Part shown: positions 55,301-63,616 of the stretch, piece after piece
Layout: each line of letters begins with the position of its first letter
Numbering within the stretch: the stretch's first letter is position 1
From: CAYRFF01 sp964423575
Lineage (GTDB): Bacteria > Bacteroidota > Bacteroidia > Chitinophagales > Saprospiraceae
DNA: 64,000 nucleotides
Assembly (NCBI GenBank): GCA_964423575.1
Contig: CAYRFF010000012.1
Span: 1 to 64,000 of the forward strand
Reading direction: 5' to 3'
The notes under the pieces: generated by a model
The model's database searches: none
The model's input: only the letters and a program-made list of their open reading frames with translations
Told to the model about the DNA's origin: nothing
Program-made: the position numbers and the translations under genes

Positions 55301-55706
55301 TATCATAAGCGGAAATACTAAAATAATATTCCTCCCCTGCTGTCAATAAATTATTCAACTCTAGCTTATCGTGGGCACAGGCTATTTTCTTAGCTTGAAA
55401 AGATTCGCAAGGTTCTCCGATAAACTGATAAACCTGAATAAATGCTCTACTCCCATCCATCAGATAAGCTTCTATCTTAAGAGCTGTAGCAATAGCAGTG
55501 AACTTAAACCATATATTCCTCATAGAGTCAAGGCCACACGCTGGATCCATAAAATCAAAGGTCGCCCCTTTGAAATCGCGAAATCCGCAATCTGACCGTG
55601 GATCATCAATCTCTATTGCGTCAATACATGCATCATTCAGGGGAGACTGTGCAAGCGCCATTACCGACAATACAGAGATAAAAAGTATAGTAAAAAGATT
55701 CTTCAT
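52395..55706 (-). CDS. Large secreted surface protein with repeated beta domains and T9SS sorting domain
   Basis: 1103 residues from the ATG at 55706, followed by a signal peptide (core LFTILFISVLSVMALA). The N-terminal half has at least three repeats of about 130 residues opening with NDACIDAIEI-type motifs: LNDACIDAIEID, NDELCHAIHIKA and NEFCEDAEEIVL. Each has paired cysteines and a GxxYxFxIS-like strand. A middle region of about 450-670 has a unique DUF-like domain (WDTKSFDADGELRVKV). PKD-like and SprB-like repeats follow (YRFNWSNGDKQRY, PAGDYSVTVTDSKDCDREF near 1000). The C-terminal sorting domain ends it. No catalytic motif is apparent, so it is probably an adhesin or surface-structure protein. 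Confidence 0.85.
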   Translation of the reverse strand: MKNLFTILFISVLSVMALAQSPLNDACIDAIEIDDPRSDCGFRDFKGATFDFMDPACGLDSMRNIWFKFTAIATALKIEAYLMDGSRAFIQVYQFIGEPCESFQAKKIACAHDKLELNNLLTAGEEYYFSISAYDNAESNQIAMCMFNTPTNSGSPNDELCHAIHIKADSSCVNGTLLNATYDTNNPSCTNPDERSVWYKFLMPKDVKAMEIDFTPISLNQEAYSIGVYELQPGEDCYDKPTFLKGYCGHGRDKFSVYGLVPEKRYYIMVSSKEETGNTFKICLNPIISPPGCAENEFCEDAEEIVLRVDDSYYCFTGCNIGATVGPFDSTRYCAEFPNPSVFYKLYVDSFMHQINININSGDFYVPQLAVFYGDCDELTFVKCDLGNRGELKMTFRPDVLDTTYYFVISDAMGSVGHFEFCIEAENDNYFCNENYSLEVVHASLGSPLEGPYRSGEELHFRYTVSNWHPTKCNWIQGIVPDFMVGWDTKSFDADGELRVKVKSPEAYSDGKWDWYKAGEAHYNLENPVKGYEKGKETSPGWYFMENSVEELDSSRGDGALCDDIHYFEWVVEFKARLTPYPHCTPDSLYYAILQIMTLSDGEIGNRDMAACLTDLKSTFRVPFTCCPGPIIEMYTDTICSGETVNLNFAASDSIELYRWSVFPGDYVEGATHGYGQSINQTLVNNSYETQIVEYTVYAMDTSNCYGPPNFYQVTVLPKLDINAGPDEVLICRDHEFVLGGNPTAQGGRKPYSYRWNEQGLRGANPVISPSESRDWALLLTDANGCSLRDTVHVAVTDSPLALVPDDIEICRGDSTLIEIELVGKPPFTFNPSFNGMHLGSRTTSERHHSFQFLGASTTVFKVDSLADAVCATEAENSMKVIVRESITVNLNAFICGDEVFSLNNRFYDETGVYEIHMPGANRYGCDSTIILNLTANENIRLRDTIIYFDEEKKTGNIAVVAEGGTPPYRFNWSNGDKQRYIIDVPAGDYSVTVTDSKDCDREFTFVLVDPKTATENPVTPDFVMYPQPVKAGNDINLSLKSLEPGIYSFDLYSSRGEKISTESFNYNSQSTVFKRKMESAGVFYWHIVKEGRIILTGKCVVI

Positions 55707-55909
55707 GAAATCAGCATTCAAGCAGTTATTTAATATTCACGTTTTAATCTGTTTTACTGTTTCTTAACGCGGGGATTCACTCTACACTCACAAAAACCGT
55801 GACAATCCTCTTCAATCAAGAACAGGACCTTACATATAAAGCATTTTTCAAATATAAGATTTTAATCATATATTAACCAAACAAAATCAATAAATAATTT
55901 ATTTTTCTC

Positions 55910-55922
55910 GCTTTCGCAAATG
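55910..55922 (+). repeat. 13-mer GCTTYCGCAAATG, exact copy 7
   Basis: Intergenic between the surface-protein gene and sdhC. Confidence 0.8.
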
Positions 55923-56164
55923 TTTGATCGTGGAAATGGGGCCTTTACTGAACAGAAACTTACCTCCTCGGTGAAATCGATAGCAAGCAATAATGATTAT
56001 TAGGCGTCGTAAATGTCCTGCTGTTTTCCTCGTAATAAAGGTCAAAATTCAGCTTTTTCACCCACTTATTGCTATGATTTGCACAATTCCAAGGCGGATT
56101 ATTAAAAAATCCTATTTAAACCAATTCTAAATAGATATTCTATACATCCTTAATTGACCAACTA

Positions 56165-56196
56165 TTGTACTTCGTATAAATAATTCCGTAATTTAG
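56165..56196 (+). promoter_or_regulatory. Probable promoter of sdhCAB
   Basis: TTG (56165-56167) and TAATTTAG (56189-56196), one mismatch from TAnnTTTG, lie 21 bases apart, 37 bases before the sdhC ATG. Confidence 0.4.
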
Positions 56197-56232
56197 TGTG
56201 CATATATACATTGAGATTTAAAATTATTATTT

Positions 56233-56904
56233 ATGAATTGGTTAGGACTCTTTTTCTCCTCTACAATAGGAAAGAAAATTATTATGGCCGGGACCGGGCT
56301 TTTTCTGATTCTTTTTCTGATAGTGCATTTATCAGGAAACTTTCTGCTTTTTGCAGATGATGGAGGTCTAAGTTTTAATGCATATTCGAAGTTTATGACT
56401 TCCAATGTGCTCGTTAGGATAATTTCTATTTCCTTATATGCATTCATTATTCTGCATGCAATTCAGGGAATCTTGATTGTCAGAAAAAACAAGATGGCAC
56501 GCGGACCTGTAGGATACAAGCGCAAGCACGCAAGTACCACATCCTGGGCCTCACGTAACATGGGCTTGCTAGGAATTCTTATTTTTGCTTTCCTTCTGTT
56601 GCACATGGGCGACTTTTGGTTCAAAGTTCATTTTGGATCAATTCCATTAGATGCCGCGGGCAATAAGGATTTATACGCCAAAGTAATCTTTTCCTTCCAG
56701 AGTATCTGGATAGTCTTGGCATACCTTGTAGGACTTTTGGCATTGGCATATCACCTTTTCCATGGTTTTGATTCCGCATTCAAAACGCTGGGTTTTAATC
56801 ATCCTAAATGGACACCAATTATAAAGACAATAGGAACCATATTTTCAATTATTGTTCCCCTGGGATTTGCCATATTCCCCGTTGTCATTTATCTCACTAA
56901 TTAA
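56233..56904 (+). CDS. sdhC: Succinate dehydrogenase cytochrome b subunit
   Basis: 223 residues with five hydrophobic segments, as in the diheme, single-anchor (type B) succinate:menaquinone reductases. The first segment is FLILFLIVHLSGNFLLF; heme-ligand histidines are expected in IVHLSG, YAFIILHAIQG, LLLHMGDFW and YHLFHGFDSAFK. It anchors SdhA and SdhB to the membrane. The start ATG fits the N-terminal NWLGLFFSSTIGKKIIM. The gene is 23 bases upstream of sdhA, and no sdhD exists. Confidence 0.93.
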   Translation: MNWLGLFFSSTIGKKIIMAGTGLFLILFLIVHLSGNFLLFADDGGLSFNAYSKFMTSNVLVRIISISLYAFIILHAIQGILIVRKNKMARGPVGYKRKHASTTSWASRNMGLLGILIFAFLLLHMGDFWFKVHFGSIPLDAAGNKDLYAKVIFSFQSIWIVLAYLVGLLALAYHLFHGFDSAFKTLGFNHPKWTPIIKTIGTIFSIIVPLGFAIFPVVIYLTN

Positions 56905-56927
56905 CAAGCATTGAAATTTTAAATGAT

Positions 56928-58922
56928 ATGACTTTAGATAGTAAAATACCCGCAGGTCCACTTGAGAAAAAGTGGTCAGATTATCGTGGGAAGATGGATT
57001 TAGTAGCTCCGAACAATAAGCGTAATCTGGAGGTGATTGTCGTGGGAACCGGATTGGCAGGTGCTTCTGCAGCTGCGACTCTGGCAGAATTGGGTTATCA
57101 GGTAAAAGCCTTCACATTTCATGATAGTCCTCGCCGTGCGCATAGTATCGCTGCTCAGGGAGGTATCAATGCTGCCAAGAACTACCAAAACGATGGAGAC
57201 AGTGTTTACAGACTGTTTGACGATACAATTAAAGGAGGTGATTATAGGGGTAGAGAAGCCAATACATATCGCCTTGCTGAAGTAAGTGCCAATATTATTG
57301 ACCAGTGCGTAGCCCAAGGTGTACCATTTGCTCGCGAATACGGAGGATTGCTTGAAAACAGATCCTTTGGTGGAGTTCAGGTCTCAAGAACCTTTTATGC
57401 AAGAGGACAAACCGGGCAGCAATTATTAATCGGTGCTTATCAGGCATTGAGCAGACAAGTTTCTCTCGGGAACGTCACGATGTACAATCGTCACGAGATG
57501 GTTGACCTTGTCATTATCGATGGGAAAGCCAGAGGAATTATAGCCAGGAACCTGGTTACCGGAAAACTGGAAAGGTATGCGGCACATAGTGTTGTCCTAG
57601 GAACCGGAGGATATGGAAACATTTTCTATCTATCCACCAATGCAATGCACTGTAACGCCTCAGCAGCATGGCAAGCCTCAAAAAGAGGAGCTTATATGGC
57701 CAATCCTTGCTATTGCCAGATTCACCCGACTTGCATTCCGGTAAGTGGTGATTATCAATCCAAACTTACTCTGATGTCTGAGTCCTTGCGGAATGACGGA
57801 AGAGTGTGGGTGCCTAAGCATAAATCAGATGTAGAAAAAGTCAGATCGGGAGAACTTTCTCCTACTAAGATACCGGAAGAAGATAGAGATTATTATCTGG
57901 AAAGAAGATATCCCGCATACGGGAACCTGGTACCGAGAGACGTAGCATCCAGAGCAGCAAAAGTGGCTTGTGACGAAGGACATGGTGTTAACAAAACCGG
58001 TCTAGCTGTTTTCCTTGACTTTTCCTCTGCCATTAAAAGATACGGTAAGTCTCAGGCGCATGCACACGGAATTGAAAATCCGAGTGACGCAACGATAGAG
58101 GAGTACGGCAAACAGGTTATCTCAGCTAAATATGGTAACCTCTTTGAGATGTACGAAAAAATTACCGGTGAAAATCCTTACGAAACACCGATGATGATTT
58201 ATCCCGCTATCCACTATACAATGGGTGGATTATGGGTCGATTATAATCTACAGTCTAATGTACCGGGACTATTCGTAATAGGTGAAGCTAACTTCTCCGA
58301 CCACGGAGCTAACCGCCTGGGAGCATCTGCATTGATGCAGGGACTTGCAGATGGCTATTTCGTTCTTCCATATACGATAGGAACGTTTATGGCTCATGAG
58401 ATCAGGACAAAAAAGATTTCAACTGATTCCAAAGAATTTGCGGAAGCGGAAGAAAATGTCAAGTCTAGAATTAATCGTCTGATGAGTGTAAACGGTAACC
58501 GTTCAGTTGAAAGTTTCCACAAAGAACTCGGTCTGATTATGTGGGAATATTGTGGAATGAGCAGAAATGAGGAAGGACTTAAAAAAGGTCTGGAATTATT
58601 GAAAGAATTAAGAGAGAAATACTGGAAAGAGGTATATGTGCCGGGTAGTGCAGAAGACTATAACCCTGAGCTGGAGAAGGCATTGAGAGTTGCTGACTTT
58701 ATGGAATTGGGTGAAGTTATTATTTTGGATGCTCTTAACAGGAAAGAATCCTGTGGCGGGCACTTCAGGGAGGAATATCAGACGGAGGAAGGTGAGACAG
58801 TAAGAAACGATGAGGAATTTGCTTATGTCTCCGCTTGGGATTGGAACGATGGAAATCCTGTAATGCACAAAGAAGATTTGGAATTTGAATTTGTTGAATT
58901 GAAGACTCGATCCTACAAATAA
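56928..58922 (+). CDS. sdhA: Succinate dehydrogenase flavoprotein subunit
   Basis: 664 residues. FAD-binding VVGTGLAGASAAATLAELG near residue 37, the covalent-flavin histidine region in RAHSIAAQGGINAAKNY, the active-site HPTCIP region, and the C-terminal GEANFSDHGANRLGASALMQG. Length and motifs match the Bacteroides-type enzyme, which can run in either direction with menaquinone. It lies between sdhC and sdhB with gaps of 23 and 19 bases. A 12-base copy of the 13-mer lies in it on the other strand. Confidence 0.95.
   Translation: MTLDSKIPAGPLEKKWSDYRGKMDLVAPNNKRNLEVIVVGTGLAGASAAATLAELGYQVKAFTFHDSPRRAHSIAAQGGINAAKNYQNDGDSVYRLFDDTIKGGDYRGREANTYRLAEVSANIIDQCVAQGVPFAREYGGLLENRSFGGVQVSRTFYARGQTGQQLLIGAYQALSRQVSLGNVTMYNRHEMVDLVIIDGKARGIIARNLVTGKLERYAAHSVVLGTGGYGNIFYLSTNAMHCNASAAWQASKRGAYMANPCYCQIHPTCIPVSGDYQSKLTLMSESLRNDGRVWVPKHKSDVEKVRSGELSPTKIPEEDRDYYLERRYPAYGNLVPRDVASRAAKVACDEGHGVNKTGLAVFLDFSSAIKRYGKSQAHAHGIENPSDATIEEYGKQVISAKYGNLFEMYEKITGENPYETPMMIYPAIHYTMGGLWVDYNLQSNVPGLFVIGEANFSDHGANRLGASALMQGLADGYFVLPYTIGTFMAHEIRTKKISTDSKEFAEAEENVKSRINRLMSVNGNRSVESFHKELGLIMWEYCGMSRNEEGLKKGLELLKELREKYWKEVYVPGSAEDYNPELEKALRVADFMELGEVIILDALNRKESCGGHFREEYQTEEGETVRNDEEFAYVSAWDWNDGNPVMHKEDLEFEFVELKTRSYK
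58436..58447 (-). repeat. 12-base partial copy of the 13-mer
   Basis: GCTTCCGCAAAT followed by T on the minus strand inside sdhA. Confidence 0.6.
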
Positions 58923-58941
58923 ACTTTAAAATAATTACGTT

Positions 58942-59697
58942 ATGCGACTTACACTAAAAATATGGCGCCAGCCAAATGCTTCTACCAAAGGGGAATTCAA
59001 GACCTATCAGGTAGTAGCTGATGAAGATATGTCATTTCTTGAAATGCTGGATGTTCTAAATGAAGACTTAGTATCGCGGAAAGAAGAGCCTGTGGCATTT
59101 GAACACGACTGCCGTGAAGGAATATGTGGAACCTGTGACCTGATGATTAATGGTCAGCCTCACGGCCCACTTAAAGGGACAACAGCTTGCCAATTGCACA
59201 TGCGGCATTTTAAAGATGGAGAGACAATTACTGTTGAACCGTGGAGAGCTGCTGCATTCCCGGTAATTAAGGACCTTGTTGTAGACAGGTCGTCCTTCGA
59301 CAGGATTATTCAGGCCGGAGGTTATATTTCAGTAAGTACGGGTTCTGCACCTGATGGAAACTCAATTCCTATCAGTAAAATGGTTGCTTCGGAAGCTTTT
59401 GATTCTGCTGCTTGTATAGGATGCGGAGCATGCGTTGCTGCTTGCCCGAACTCTTCGGCAATGCTCTTTGTCGGTGCCAAGATGTCGCACCTGAGCTTAT
59501 TGCCTCAAGGTGAAGTGGAAACAGCAAGGAGAGCGCGTAGAATGGTCGCACAGATGGACAAGGAAGGATTTGGTTTCTGTTCCAATACAGGAGCTTGCTC
59601 TGCTGAATGTCCTAAGGAAATCGGTCAACAAAATATTGCGAGAATCAATAAATGGTTCCGTACAAGTATGTTGGCCTCAGATGAGCCAATTGATTAA
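58942..59697 (+). CDS. sdhB: Succinate dehydrogenase iron-sulfur subunit
   Basis: 251 residues. The [2Fe-2S] ligands are in CREGICGTCDLMING with a later TACQLH cysteine, and the [4Fe-4S]/[3Fe-4S] clusters in CIGCGACVAACPNS and CSNTGACSAECPKE. It passes electrons from the flavin to the heme b quinone site of SdhC. Last gene of the sdhCAB operon, closed by a terminator at 59721. Confidence 0.95.
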   Translation: MRLTLKIWRQPNASTKGEFKTYQVVADEDMSFLEMLDVLNEDLVSRKEEPVAFEHDCREGICGTCDLMINGQPHGPLKGTTACQLHMRHFKDGETITVEPWRAAAFPVIKDLVVDRSSFDRIIQAGGYISVSTGSAPDGNSIPISKMVASEAFDSAACIGCGACVAACPNSSAMLFVGAKMSHLSLLPQGEVETARRARRMVAQMDKEGFGFCSNTGACSAECPKEIGQQNIARINKWFRTSMLASDEPID

Positions 59698-60149
59698 AAA
59701 CTTTGTATAAGTTTATTCTTAAGCCTGCAGGTCCAAGCTTTGCTTATGGAAATGTAGGCTTTTTTGTTTCTAGGAGTCAGGGATCAGTGGCCAGGAATCA
59801 GTGACTAGGAAACAACGAGCATGAATCAGAACTGTGGTATTAAATGAAATGGCAACATGATAATATAAGTCCAAACCTAACAAATTCAAACTCACTACTT
59901 GTACAACCTGTCGTCTGCTCATCTACCTGTCTAATAAGCACTGTAAGTGCGACACCTTGGTAGCATTATATAATGTAATTTGTTGGAGGCCCGTAGGGCT
60001 GATACCTTTTCTCCTCAACCTCAACCTTGGTCCCTGAGCGAAGCACTGAAGCTTTCAAAGTAGGATGCGAAGCGCACTCGAATGCGGTCCCTAAGCTTGT
60101 CAGAAGGCCGGTCCCTGAGCTTGTCACAACCTCAACCCTAATCTCAACC
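59698..60149. repeat. Intergenic repeat block after sdhB
   Basis: GGTCCCTGAGC or a close form occurs at 60029-60039, 60086-60096 (GGTCCCTAAGC) and 60110-60120, with the longer GGTCCCTAAGCTTGTCAGAA at 60086-60105. CCTCAACC repeats surround them. A low-complexity GGATCAGTGGCCAGGAATC-like stretch lies near 59775-59800. These words are typical of a dispersed bacterial intergenic repeat. No gene is evident. Confidence 0.5.
59721..59765 (+). terminator. Intrinsic terminator after sdhB
   Basis: AAGCCTGCA (59721-59729) pairs with TGTAGGCTT (59753-59761; one G-T pair) and a T-run follows, 24 bases after the sdhB stop. The loop of 23 bases is long. Confidence 0.65.
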
Positions 60150-62672
60150 TTAATTCGCCGATAAGCAGCCGTCACAGTTTTCATCAAAGTGATTCAAACC
60201 GCATTCCAACCAGTCATGATAGGTTTTTACATCCGGCGTATAAGCCCTAGGCTCGTTTAAAATCTTCCCGTCGCTATCTGCAATGACATAGTACGGTTGA
60301 GAGTTTCGCTGGAAATGTGTAGCCTCAAAGTCACTCCACTTCATACCCACTGTCGATATCTCTTTATTGGAAAATGCAGAGATATACGGCTCGTCCAGTT
60401 TAGTACGGTCATCGACATAAAGCGAGACGAGTACAAATTTATCCTTTAGCAGATTATAGACATTATCTTTACTCCAGACCTGGTCTTCCATCTTACGACA
60501 GTTCACACAACCAAATCCGGAGAAATCAATCAGAATCGGCTTATTTACCTTTTTTGCGTAAGCTTTCCCTTCATCATAGTCATGGAAACAATTCAGGTTT
60601 AACGGGCACTGACTCGGAAATATGTATGAATGCCCGGCCGGAGGCGCAAGACCACTCAGCATCGGAGGAGTCAGGAAAGTATTGGCTTTCTCGGAGAATC
60701 TGAACCCAAGCGCGATATAAACAGCCAGGAAGAGTGAGAATAGTCCTAGACTTACACGGCCTATGCTCAACTTCTTTATCGGAGAATCCAATGGGAACTT
60801 CAACCAACCAAAGAAATACAGGAATAATCCCAATGCACAGAGGAACCACACTGCCACAAATAACTCATAAGGCAGAATCTTCCAACCCATAGTAAGGTCC
60901 GCAATAGACAAGAACTTAAATGCGAGGGCAACCTCAATAAATCCTAAAGTCACCTTTACTGAGTTCATCCAGGAACCCGAGCTCGGCAGTGAAGTAAGCC
61001 ATGCCGGGAATGCTGCAAATAATGCAAAAGGCAATGCCAATGCAAGACTAAAACCAAACATTCCAACCGCAGGCCCAATCGGAATATATCCAAATATGGC
61101 AGGACCTCCTCCGGTCGCAGCTTCAACAAGTAGAGTTCCTATAATAGGCCCTGTACAAGAGAATGAGACTAGAGCGAGAGTAAATGCCATAAAGAAAATA
61201 CCGATTAATCCCCCTCTATCCGCAGCTTTGTCTGCAGAGTTAGTCCAGGAAGCCGGTAGCGTAATTTCAAAGTATCCAAAAAAGGAAATGGCGAATACCA
61301 TAAACAGCACAAAGAATGCAATATTAAACCAGGCATTGGTAGAAAGCTGATTTAATGCACTTGAACCGAAGATTCCGGTTATAAGTAGTCCCAGTGTAAC
61401 GTATATGATGATGATACTCAACCCGTAGATAATCGCATTGTAAAGACCGCCCTTCTTACTCTTGGTAAAATAACTTACAGTAAGCGGAATCATAGGGAAA
61501 ACACATGGCGTCAGCAATGCAATTAATCCACCTGCAAATCCCGCGATAAATATCCATAACCAAAGGTTTCCTCCGGCTTTATTTTTAGTTGCTGCTTCTT
61601 CAATATTGGCAACAGTTCCACAATCTCTTTCTGTACCTGCAAAGTCAAAATTCTCATAAATCGGAGTCCCCTCCCCTTTGGTCCCTAAATTGTAGACCTT
61701 TGCATCATCTTCATCACCGATGATTCTCGCTACTCCCTTGGCAGGAAACACCTCAAAATCTACGTAAGTAGGCGGAATACACTGCGTATCATCACAAGCC
61801 TGAAACTCAAGAAACCCCACGAGTTTAGCATCGCTTCCTGTAGTTTTAAAGCTTTGTGTGTAGATACCTTCTTTGGAAATCTTGGATAGAACAACTTCAA
61901 AGACCGGATCCATTTTTGTCTCCAGATATGGGGAAGCTTCAACTACATCGCCGATAAGCTCAACGTTCTCCACTTCCTCAATTGATACTATGGTCGGAAA
62001 GGGTCCTGCTTCCGGATCTATCGTCTGGCTGTAAATATCCCAGCCATCAATTATTTTACCTTTGAGAACAACATCATATTCGTTATTCCCCTTGTCAATG
62101 AGTTCTATCGACCACTCAACGGGATCGATAAACTCATCATCTTCACCATTAGATGCGTCCAATGCACCGAAGGATTCGCCATTACAGGCACTCTCCACGG
62201 AAAAGGCCTCCACTTCATTTGCGGAAGCTAAATCAATCTCAAAGTCGTAATAATCAGGCGGTAGACACTGCATATCATCGCAGACCATGAAGTTCACATC
62301 GCCCTTAATAACCGTAGGCGCCGAGGCCTTAACCTCCTGTACATAAACGATACGGTCAGCAAATTTCACAAGATCCATCTCAAAGACCGCATCATAGGCC
62401 TCCATTCTTCCCCCACATTCGGTAATATCACCGGATAAGGTATAAGCACCATCCTCAAATGTCACCGTTGTAGGAACCGGTCCTTCATCATCATCCAGGG
62501 TCATCGAATAAGTCGCCCAGCCATCATCAAGATTACCAGTAATAATAATCTGATACGTGTCTTCTCCTGTCTTTACAACCTGCTTGGTCCAGGACACAGG
62601 GTCGAGCATCTGCGCCTGCGAAATACCAAATATTCCCAATAAACCTACGAGAGTGAAAATGAATCTTTTCAT
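60150..62672 (-). CDS. dsbD: Thiol:disulfide interchange protein DsbD with duplicated N-terminal domain
   Basis: 840 residues, longer than E. coli DsbD (about 565). Signal peptide (core IFTLVGLLGIFGISQA). Two copies of the DsbD alpha-like domain follow: one around 25-150 with C131/C136 in CDDMQCLPP, one around 182-312 with C293/C298 in CDDTQCIPP. The membrane domain starts near 369 and carries redox cysteines in LLTPCVFPMIPL (about C390) and FSCTGPIIG. The C-terminal thioredoxin domain has FGCVNCRKME. It moves electrons from the cytoplasm to periplasmic thiol proteins. A 13-mer copy falls between the two alpha domains. Confidence 0.92.
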   Translation of the reverse strand: MKRFIFTLVGLLGIFGISQAQMLDPVSWTKQVVKTGEDTYQIIITGNLDDGWATYSMTLDDDEGPVPTTVTFEDGAYTLSGDITECGGRMEAYDAVFEMDLVKFADRIVYVQEVKASAPTVIKGDVNFMVCDDMQCLPPDYYDFEIDLASANEVEAFSVESACNGESFGALDASNGEDDEFIDPVEWSIELIDKGNNEYDVVLKGKIIDGWDIYSQTIDPEAGPFPTIVSIEEVENVELIGDVVEASPYLETKMDPVFEVVLSKISKEGIYTQSFKTTGSDAKLVGFLEFQACDDTQCIPPTYVDFEVFPAKGVARIIGDEDDAKVYNLGTKGEGTPIYENFDFAGTERDCGTVANIEEAATKNKAGGNLWLWIFIAGFAGGLIALLTPCVFPMIPLTVSYFTKSKKGGLYNAIIYGLSIIIIYVTLGLLITGIFGSSALNQLSTNAWFNIAFFVLFMVFAISFFGYFEITLPASWTNSADKAADRGGLIGIFFMAFTLALVSFSCTGPIIGTLLVEAATGGGPAIFGYIPIGPAVGMFGFSLALALPFALFAAFPAWLTSLPSSGSWMNSVKVTLGFIEVALAFKFLSIADLTMGWKILPYELFVAVWFLCALGLFLYFFGWLKFPLDSPIKKLSIGRVSLGLFSLFLAVYIALGFRFSEKANTFLTPPMLSGLAPPAGHSYIFPSQCPLNLNCFHDYDEGKAYAKKVNKPILIDFSGFGCVNCRKMEDQVWSKDNVYNLLKDKFVLVSLYVDDRTKLDEPYISAFSNKEISTVGMKWSDFEATHFQRNSQPYYVIADSDGKILNEPRAYTPDVKTYHDWLECGLNHFDENCDGCLSAN
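62216..62228 (-). repeat. 13-mer GCTTYCGCAAATG, exact copy 8
   Basis: Sense strand of dsbD, encoding A-S-A-N, in the linker between the two alpha domains. Confidence 0.8.
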
Positions 62673-62776
62673 ATTTTAGCTTCTTTATCTTATTATGAAT
62701 ATACACTAAACAAGAAATATGGTTTAATATTATCCATTTTAAATTCCGGTCCAGGCATTAACAAGCTGTTAAAGAT

Positions 62777-63490
62777 TTAGGCCTTAACCGCGCCCATAAG
62801 CTTGCTTGCAATACTCTCAAATATAAGCTTTCCCTCCGCATTTCCAAGGATTTCTTCAGCTGCCCGCTCCGGATGTGGCAAAATCCCATATACGTTTCCT
62901 TGCTTATTACAGATACTTGCAATGTGCAATTCCGAGCCATTGATATTGGCTTCTTCTGTTAAATTGCCATCTTCATCGCAATAGGTGAATAGAATTCGTC
63001 CCTCCTCTTTCAATGCTTTAAGAGTCTCCGGTTCAGCGTAGTAGCGACCATCTCCATGAGAAATAGGTATTTTCAGAATATCGCCCTTTTTCAGGTCATG
63101 AGTCAATGCGGAATTATCATTTTCAACTCTCAGGTAAATGTTTTGAGATAGATAATGCCCGCCGATATTTTTCAATAAGACTCCTTCCAGAAGTTCCGCT
63201 TCGCAGAGGATTTGGAAGCCGTTACAGATACCTATTACTGTTCCTCCCGCTTCCGCAAATGCTTTTAAATATTTCATTATCGGAGAAAACTTGGCTAGTG
63301 CGCCCGGTCTTAAGGCATCTCCATAGGACGATCCTCCCGGCACAAATATTAAATCATCTGCCGAGTAGCCCGACAAATCAGCCGTCTTGTGAAACAATAT
63401 CTCGGCTTCAAGATGCATTACATCACGGACAATACGAAGAAGATCACCATCGCCATCCGTTCCCGGAAATACTATAATTCCTACTTTCAT
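62777..63490 (-). CDS. purQ: Phosphoribosylformylglycinamidine synthase subunit PurQ
   Basis: 237 residues, class I glutamine amidotransferase. Cys nucleophile in GICNGFQIL, oxyanion stretch FVPGGSSYGDALRPGA, catalytic His and Glu in GILPHPERAAEE. It supplies ammonia for FGAR amidotransferase together with PurL and PurS, neither of which is in the window. A 13-mer copy lies in it, antisense. Confidence 0.95.
   Translation of the reverse strand: MKVGIIVFPGTDGDGDLLRIVRDVMHLEAEILFHKTADLSGYSADDLIFVPGGSSYGDALRPGALAKFSPIMKYLKAFAEAGGTVIGICNGFQILCEAELLEGVLLKNIGGHYLSQNIYLRVENDNSALTHDLKKGDILKIPISHGDGRYYAEPETLKALKEEGRILFTYCDEDGNLTEEANINGSELHIASICNKQGNVYGILPHPERAAEEILGNAEGKLIFESIASKLMGAVKA
63249..63261 (+). 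repeat. 13-mer GCTTYCGCAAATG, exact copy 9
   Basis: Antisense inside purQ, which reads F-A-E-A there. Confidence 0.8.
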
Positions 63491-63616
63491 GTATATTAAT
63501 TTGCGTTTAAAACAAAAATACGGTTTTCTCCGGAAAAACTATACGAATCAAGGAAAGACTAAATAATTATTGAGATTCCCGGACTCCTCCTTCCTCCATA
63601 CCGCCTAGTTTATCTT

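Larger units (their letters stand above)
55707..56232. other. Intergenic region between the surface protein and sdhC
   Basis: 526 bases, AT-rich. It holds a 13-mer copy (55910-55922) and a promoter for sdhC. Otherwise nothing recognised. Confidence 0.5.
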
